Origin: Thermoplasmata archaeon
GTDB lineage: Archaea > Thermoplasmatota > Thermoplasmata > Thermoplasmatales > Thermoplasmataceae
DNA: 9,319 bases
Assembly: GCA_021811505.1 (NCBI GenBank)
Contig: JAJZOM010000307.1
Coordinates: 1 to 9,319 of the forward strand
Direction: 5' to 3'
Made by a program: the position numbers and the translations under genes. The notes beneath the pieces were generated by a model that did no database searches, had not been told where the DNA came from, and was given only the letters and a program-made list of their open reading frames with translations. Positions within the stretch are counted from its first letter, which is position 1, and every line of letters begins with the position of its first letter. Positions 5,515-9,319 of the stretch are shown here, piece by piece.

Positions 5515-7170
5515 ATGGATATTGATAAGGAGATAAGGAAACAGGCAATAAAAAATGCTTTTGAACATAAGGGGAACGCCGATATTGGAGCCGTTGTAAG
5601 CAAGATAATGGGCCAATTTCCGGAGTACAGGAAGAACGCGAAGGAACTGATCACCAGAATTAAGCCGATCGTTCAGGACATAAATGGACTCTCGGAGGAA
5701 GCATTGGACAGCATTGTAAGCACCGAATACCCGGAGTTTCTTGTCAGGGAAAAAAAAGTGCAGGTGCACAGCCTTCCTGAACTCAGAAATGTTAAGGGAA
5801 AAGTCGTAATGCGAATGGCTCCTTCTCCCTCAGGCCCCCTTCACATAGGTCATTCCAGAATGGCAATACTGAACGATGAATACGTAAAGAGATACGGGGG
5901 AGATCTGATTCTAAGAATAGAGGATACAAATCCCTCAAACATCGATCCCATTGCCTATGAACAGATCCCCGAAGACCTCAAATGGCTGGAAGTGAACGTA
6001 ACTAAAACCGTTATACAGTCAGACCGGATGGGACTGTATTACAATGAGGCTAAAACCCTCCTTGCCAACGGATACGCGTATATATGCACATGCACATCAG
6101 ACCAGTTCAAGACCGGACTTATGCATTCAGTTGCCTGTCCGCACAGGAATTCAGCGCCTGAAACCAATCTCGACCAGTTTCAGGGAATACTTGATGGTAA
6201 ATTCAAGCCTGGAGAGGCCGTTCTGATCATTAAAACGGATCTGGCACATCCCAACCCTGCTCTGAGAGACTGGATCGCATTCAGGATAAGCGAAGTGCCC
6301 CATCCCAGACACGGGAGAGACTTCAGGTTCTATCCTATGATGAATTTCAGCGTCGCAGTTGACGACCGCCTTCTGGGTCTTACCCACGTAATCCGTGGAA
6401 AGGACCATATTAATAATACCGAGAAACAGAAATATATCTTCAAGTACAACAAATGGAAACTCCCGGAATATTATCACTACGGACTGGTTGATTTCCCGAA
6501 TGTGATTCTCAAAACGTCCATAATAAAGAAAGGCATTTCAAATAGAACTTATTCCGGATGGGATGACATCAGACTGGGGACCCTTCTTGCCTTTCGTAAG
6601 AGGGGATTCTCACCTGGCACTTTCAGGAGATACTGGGTTGAATCCGGCATGAGAGAGGTCGATTCTGAGTTTTCACTGGAAATTTTCTATTCCATGAACA
6701 AGGAACTGATAGATATGAACACCAGAAGGTTGTTTTTCATTCCGGATCCCGTCAGGATTCATATCTCAGATGCACCCCCTACTAAGGTTTCCGTGCCATA
6801 CCACCCGACCAATTCGTCGCTTGGCACAAGAAAATACAGCCTGCCGAAGGATCCGGAAGTCTTTGTTCCTGGCGGTGACTGGAAAGCCACTGAAGACGGG
6901 CATATATTGAGATTAAAAGATATGTGCAACCTGGAGAAAAAGGGAGAACTCGGGATTTTTAGGGGTGCCAGCCTTATGGACAGGAAAATGAAAATAATAC
7001 AATGGTCCCCTGCTGACGGACTGGACTTCACAGTGTACAAACCGGACGGAACATCAGACACCGGGAAAATAGAGCCATTTGCGAAGGATTTCAGGGGAGT
7101 GGCACAACTGGAGAGATATGGGTACGTAAATGTGACCTCCAGCCATGTGGGATATTTCACCCATAAATGA
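5515..7170 (+). CDS. gltX: Glutamyl-tRNA synthetase, archaeal type
   Basis: A class I aminoacyl-tRNA synthetase of 551 residues that charges tRNA-Glu. In most archaea it is non-discriminating and also mischarges tRNA-Gln, which GatDE then amidates. The N-terminal archaeal/eukaryotic-type helical region (IRKQAIKNAFEHKGNADIGA) precedes the catalytic core. MAPSPSGPLHIGH ends at residue 113 and holds the HIGH motif, followed by LRIEDTNP. Cys191, Cys193 and Cys208 with a nearby His may form a small zinc site. The archaeal GlxRS signature YSGWDDIRLGTL follows the ATP-binding loop, which reads LKTSIIKKG in place of KMSKS. The C-terminal part (from about residue 410) is the beta-barrel anticodon-binding domain of the GlnRS-like type, which marks this as the archaeal rather than the bacterial GluRS. 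The start at 5515 is supported by GAGGTG 7 nt upstream. The stop abuts the stop of the convergent PRC-barrel gene. Confidence 0.95.
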   Translation: MDIDKEIRKQAIKNAFEHKGNADIGAVVSKIMGQFPEYRKNAKELITRIKPIVQDINGLSEEALDSIVSTEYPEFLVREKKVQVHSLPELRNVKGKVVMRMAPSPSGPLHIGHSRMAILNDEYVKRYGGDLILRIEDTNPSNIDPIAYEQIPEDLKWLEVNVTKTVIQSDRMGLYYNEAKTLLANGYAYICTCTSDQFKTGLMHSVACPHRNSAPETNLDQFQGILDGKFKPGEAVLIIKTDLAHPNPALRDWIAFRISEVPHPRHGRDFRFYPMMNFSVAVDDRLLGLTHVIRGKDHINNTEKQKYIFKYNKWKLPEYYHYGLVDFPNVILKTSIIKKGISNRTYSGWDDIRLGTLLAFRKRGFSPGTFRRYWVESGMREVDSEFSLEIFYSMNKELIDMNTRRLFFIPDPVRIHISDAPPTKVSVPYHPTNSSLGTRKYSLPKDPEVFVPGGDWKATEDGHILRLKDMCNLEKKGELGIFRGASLMDRKMKIIQWSPADGLDFTVYKPDGTSDTGKIEPFAKDFRGVAQLERYGYVNVTSSHVGYFTHK

Positions 7171-7422
7171 TTACTGTTCCGGCACCTTGAGAAAGGGAGG
7201 GAATTTTCTCAGCACAATTATTTCCCCGATTGATTTTATCCACCTGAAAGGAACGCTTATTGCTGAACCAAATTCTACAAGCTGGGAATTGGGCCTCTCA
7301 ATGAAAAGACCGTAGATGTCCTGTATCTCCATATCAAGAATTATGTCGGTCACCTGCCCCAGAAGTATTCCCTTATCGGTATATACTGGCATTCCGAAGA
7401 GTTCAGTGACCTCGGCCATCAT
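7171..7422 (-). CDS. PRC-barrel domain protein, 83 aa
   Basis: A single PRC-barrel domain fills almost the whole protein. The family pattern is clear: ELFGMPVYTDKGILLGQVTD at residues about 7-26, then a hydrophobic strand IILDME, GLFIERPN, a VPFRWIKSIGEIIVLR segment near the end, and a short Pro-rich tail. Such stand-alone archaeal proteins act as small adaptors. In haloarchaea the PRC-barrel proteins CdpB1/CdpB2 take part in FtsZ-based division through SepF, and other members are linked to RNA metabolism, so a division role here is only a candidate. Two adjacent ATG codons (7422 and 7419) are possible starts. A TATA-like box at 7441-7452 sits about 25-28 nt upstream, so the mRNA is probably leaderless and separate from guaAA. 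Its stop touches that of gltX with no spacer. Confidence 0.85.
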   Translation of the reverse strand: MMAEVTELFGMPVYTDKGILLGQVTDIILDMEIQDIYGLFIERPNSQLVEFGSAISVPFRWIKSIGEIIVLRKFPPFLKVPEQ

Positions 7423-7440
7423 GAATTAACAGATATGATT

Positions 7441-7452
7441 CAAAATATAAAT
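7441..7452 (-). promoter_or_regulatory. Probable TATA box of the PRC-barrel gene
   Basis: The minus strand reads ATTTATATTTTG, centred about 25 nt before the ATG at 7422, within the 41-bp gap after guaAA. Spacing fits a leaderless archaeal transcript, and no ribosome site is visible before this ATG. Confidence 0.6.
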
Positions 7453-7463
7453 GTTGGTAAGGA

Positions 7464-8030
7464 TCAGTGCTTGCAGGCTTCAATGAAGTTTTTAAATATC
7501 TCTTTGCCGAATTGGGTATTGTCAACTTCCGGATGGAACTGTACGCCATAAATAGGTTTCGTATTGTGTAGAAATGCCTGTATCGCACATGTTTTTGAAC
7601 TTCCGACTATGGTGAAATCGCCGTTGAGTTTCTTGATCTCATCGTTATGATTCTCCCAGGCTATGATCTTTTCCGGAATTCCGCGGAATATTCCGCCGTT
7701 TCCTGTAAACTTCACTTCAGTTTTTCCAAATTCGGGATGGGTGCCAGGACCTACCTCCCCACCAAAATGCAATGCAATAAATTGTGCACCAACGCATATC
7801 CCAAGTATCGGATATTTGTGATCGTCAATAAAATTCCCTATCTTTCCAAGCTTGTTCAACTCAGTTACTATACTTGGAGCCCCACCGGAAAGAACCAGAC
7901 CATCAAGGTCATCCAGTTTTTCGGAATCTGTATCGTTGGGAACGATCTTGGTTTCTACCCCGAGATCTTTAAGAACTCTATATTCCCGGTGAGTCCACTG
8001 ACCTCCGTTATCGACTACATATATTTTCAT
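7464..8030 (-). CDS. guaAA: GMP synthase, glutaminase subunit A
   Basis: This 188-residue class I glutamine amidotransferase releases ammonia from glutamine for conversion of XMP to GMP. The catalytic triad is visible: Cys79 in GICVGAQ, and His166 and Glu168 in QFHPEVD. SGGAPS at 48-53 forms the oxyanion-loop region, and the N-terminal IYVVDNGGQWTHREYR is typical of archaeal GuaA subunits. In many archaea GMP synthase is split, and the ATP-pyrophosphatase/synthase subunit (GuaAB) is encoded elsewhere. It is not in this window, so the enzyme must depend on a distant partner. The length is normal for the stand-alone subunit. The ATG lies 6 nt after the tfb stop and has no strong ribosome site of its own, so it is probably co-transcribed with tfb and expressed by re-initiation. 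Confidence 0.95.
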   Translation of the reverse strand: MKIYVVDNGGQWTHREYRVLKDLGVETKIVPNDTDSEKLDDLDGLVLSGGAPSIVTELNKLGKIGNFIDDHKYPILGICVGAQFIALHFGGEVGPGTHPEFGKTEVKFTGNGGIFRGIPEKIIAWENHNDEIKKLNGDFTIVGSSKTCAIQAFLHNTKPIYGVQFHPEVDNTQFGKEIFKNFIEACKH

Positions 8031-8036
8031 TCTGGT

Positions 8037-8966
8037 CTATTCCATACCGGGTATTCCTAAAGATTTGCTGATTTCCTTGTAACGGTTTCTTATTGTAACT
8101 TCGGTCACTCCCGAAACTCTAGCAATTTCTTTCTGCGTCCTCGGTTTTCCAACCATCACCGAGGCGATATAGATGGATGCTGCGGCAACACCAGTCGGTC
8201 CTTTGCCGGAAGATATGCCCAGTTCGGTTGATCTTCGGACAATATCTTCGCTCACAATTATTGCCTGCTTGTCGAGATCCAGCTTACTGCAGAACTGTGC
8301 CACGTAAGAATAAGGGGTGGTGGGTCTCAGGTTCAGGCTGAGTTCTTTTGCCAGATGCCTGTAAGCTTTTCCGATTTTTTTCTTGTTCACTTCTGAAGCC
8401 TTGGAAATTTCGTCAAGGGTTCTGGGGAGGTTGACCATCCTGCACGCAGCATAAATAGATGCGCACACAATACTCTCAATACTTCTTCCTCTGATTAAAT
8501 TCTTTTCCACAGCTCTTCTGTAAATTAGAGCCGCGGTTTCCTTGATATCTTTTGGAATGCCTAATTTTGCACCATTATCATTGAGCATCTGTAACGCCAG
8601 AGAAAGATTTCTTTCTGCGGCATTACTTACCCTGATCCTCTGGTGCCATTTTCTTACTCTGTAAATTTGAGCGCGATTTTTATGAGGTATCCGTTTACCA
8701 TAGTAGTCCTTGTTGGACCAGGATATTTCTGTAGCCAATCCTTTATCATGACTCAGGAAAGTCATTGGAGAACCTGTTCTTGCTCTTCTATCATCCTGTT
8801 CAGAGTCAAATGCGCGCCATTCCGGCCCCTGGTCAATAAATGAATCCTCAAGGACCATTCCACAGTCGTTGCAGATTAACTCCCCTCTTTCGTAATCTCG
8901 CACGAGATGTTCAGAGCCACATTCCTGACATTTTTTAGTAACATCCTGATCAATATTAGTACCCAT
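8037..8966 (-). CDS. tfb: Transcription initiation factor B (TFB)
   Basis: TFB is the archaeal TFIIB homologue. It binds the TBP-TATA complex, reads the BRE and recruits RNA polymerase. With the start used here (309 aa) the N-terminal zinc ribbon has Cys13, Cys16, Cys32 and Cys35 (CQEC...CNDC). The B-reader/linker follows with GPEWRAFD at 47-54 and RARTGSP. Two cyclin-like repeats come next, the first containing RSIESIVCASIYAACR and LPRTLDEIS, the second GPTGVAAASIYIASV and KPRTQKEIA, ending in the BRE-binding helix-turn-helix SGVTEVTIRNRYKEI. Three in-frame starts exist: TTG 8984, ATG 8978 and ATG 8966. ATG 8966 is chosen because the TATA-like box at 8989-8997 is centred 27 nt before it and GGTGA lies just upstream. 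ATG 8978 would need the more distant promoter near 9036. guaAA follows 6 nt after the stop. Confidence 0.95.
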   Translation of the reverse strand: MGTNIDQDVTKKCQECGSEHLVRDYERGELICNDCGMVLEDSFIDQGPEWRAFDSEQDDRRARTGSPMTFLSHDKGLATEISWSNKDYYGKRIPHKNRAQIYRVRKWHQRIRVSNAAERNLSLALQMLNDNGAKLGIPKDIKETAALIYRRAVEKNLIRGRSIESIVCASIYAACRMVNLPRTLDEISKASEVNKKKIGKAYRHLAKELSLNLRPTTPYSYVAQFCSKLDLDKQAIIVSEDIVRRSTELGISSGKGPTGVAAASIYIASVMVGKPRTQKEIARVSGVTEVTIRNRYKEISKSLGIPGME

Positions 8967-8985
8967 TAATTCACCCATTAACAAT

Positions 8986-8999
8986 TAGTATTTATACTA
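8986..8999 (-). promoter_or_regulatory. TATA box of tfb within an inverted repeat
   Basis: On the minus strand the sequence reads TAGTATAAATACTA: the arms TAGTAT and ATACTA flank two A residues, so the TATA box is itself the centre of a 14-bp near-perfect palindrome. A third copy of the arm (GTAGTAT) lies at 9031-9037. The box position fits a start of transcription at or next to ATG 8966. Confidence 0.6.
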
Positions 9000-9031
9000 C
9001 ATCCATAACGCTATTAAATCTTTTTCATTAG

Positions 9032-9047
9032 TAGTATATTAATATTT
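9032..9047 (-). promoter_or_regulatory. Second AT-rich box upstream of tfb
   Basis: The minus strand reads AATATTAATATACTA here. It could be a second, upstream TATA element for tfb, giving a leader of about 45 nt or more that would include the alternative ATG at 8978 and TTG at 8984. It could also simply be AT-rich spacer. Confidence 0.3.
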
Positions 9048-9319
9048 CACTGACCATTTCTGGTTATCGTTGATCAAATATCAGCCCTACATCGCATTTT
9101 TGTGGATTATCAAACTTTGCTAGATCTGCCGAACTCCCTTTTTAAAACTATCGCCCATCCGAGAGTTATAAGCAAAAAGTGGGAGAAATGCTAAAATAAT
9201 CTGCTAAAATCATGTGTTCTGACTGATTAAGACGGTTGGAATAACGGGATTAAGACAAGTGTAATTAGCGTCCTGACAATATCGGCCATTACTCACCTGT
9301 CATTCATTTTACGAAAATA

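Larger units (their letters stand above)
8967..9319. other. Region upstream of tfb with no convincing gene
   Basis: These 353 bp contain the tfb promoter elements and repeats on the left. To the right I find no open frame of useful length, no tRNA fold and no clear terminator. A TTTTTAAAACT box at 9139-9149 on the plus strand could start a transcript near 9170, but only tiny frames follow. On the minus strand a 20-codon frame at 9227-9289 is preceded by AGGTGA. The right edge may contain the control region of a gene outside the window. Confidence 0.6.

Noticed and set aside
5392..5769. Minus-strand open frame of 125 codons across the GTPase/gltX junction
   Set aside because: It lies opposite two well-supported genes and their shared ribosome site and shows no recognisable domain.
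7647..8060. Plus-strand open frame of 137 codons opposite guaAA
   Set aside because: guaAA has an intact catalytic triad on the other strand; the antisense product resembles nothing and has no ribosome site.
9050..9319. tRNA, box C/D RNA or CRISPR repeat in the right-hand spacer
   Set aside because: No cloverleaf, no paired C and D boxes and no regularly spaced repeats could be found by eye.

Overview
The window looks like a stretch of chromosome from a euryarchaeon, most likely of the Thermoplasmata (Thermoplasma/Ferroplasma-like). The evidence is a mixture of archaeal information-processing genes (transcription factor B, an archaeal-type glutamyl-tRNA synthetase, a Nog1-like GTPase, a stand-alone GMP synthase glutaminase subunit, DUF1059, a PRC-barrel protein) with a bacterial-type DNA gyrase pair. 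TATA-like boxes lie about 25-27 nt before several start codons, as expected for leaderless archaeal transcripts. Base composition is moderate and even, and I see no mobile element, CRISPR array, tRNA or rRNA. The lineage is inferred from gene content, not from a marker search.

Layout. Positions 1-3306 (minus strand) hold gyrB followed by the N-terminal 452 codons of gyrA, which runs off the left edge. The two lie in the same reading frame, separated only by a TGA stop and three codons. Upstream, at 3404-4225 (minus strand), is a set of three small genes: two overlapping coiled-coil proteins that I cannot assign, then a small protein resembling the TusA/SirA fold. A 128-bp divergent promoter region separates these from a plus-strand group at 4354-7170: a DUF1059 small Cys/His protein, a Nog1-family GTPase and glutamyl-tRNA synthetase. 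gltX ends exactly where a convergent minus-strand PRC-barrel gene ends (7170/7171). Further right on the minus strand, tfb and guaAA form a two-gene unit (7464-8966) 6 nt apart. Positions 8967-9319 hold the tfb promoter region with short inverted repeats and no convincing gene.

How the genes fit together. Gyrase controls DNA supercoiling. Nog1, GluRS and TFB serve ribosome assembly, translation and transcription initiation, and GuaAA supplies ammonia for GMP synthesis. This is mostly ordinary housekeeping sequence. Points worth a second look are the near-fusion of gyrB and gyrA, gyrase residues that differ at known drug-contact positions, the uncharacterised coiled-coil pair, the TusA-like protein with an altered cysteine motif, the PRC-barrel protein as a possible CdpB-type division factor, and the repeats over the tfb promoter.
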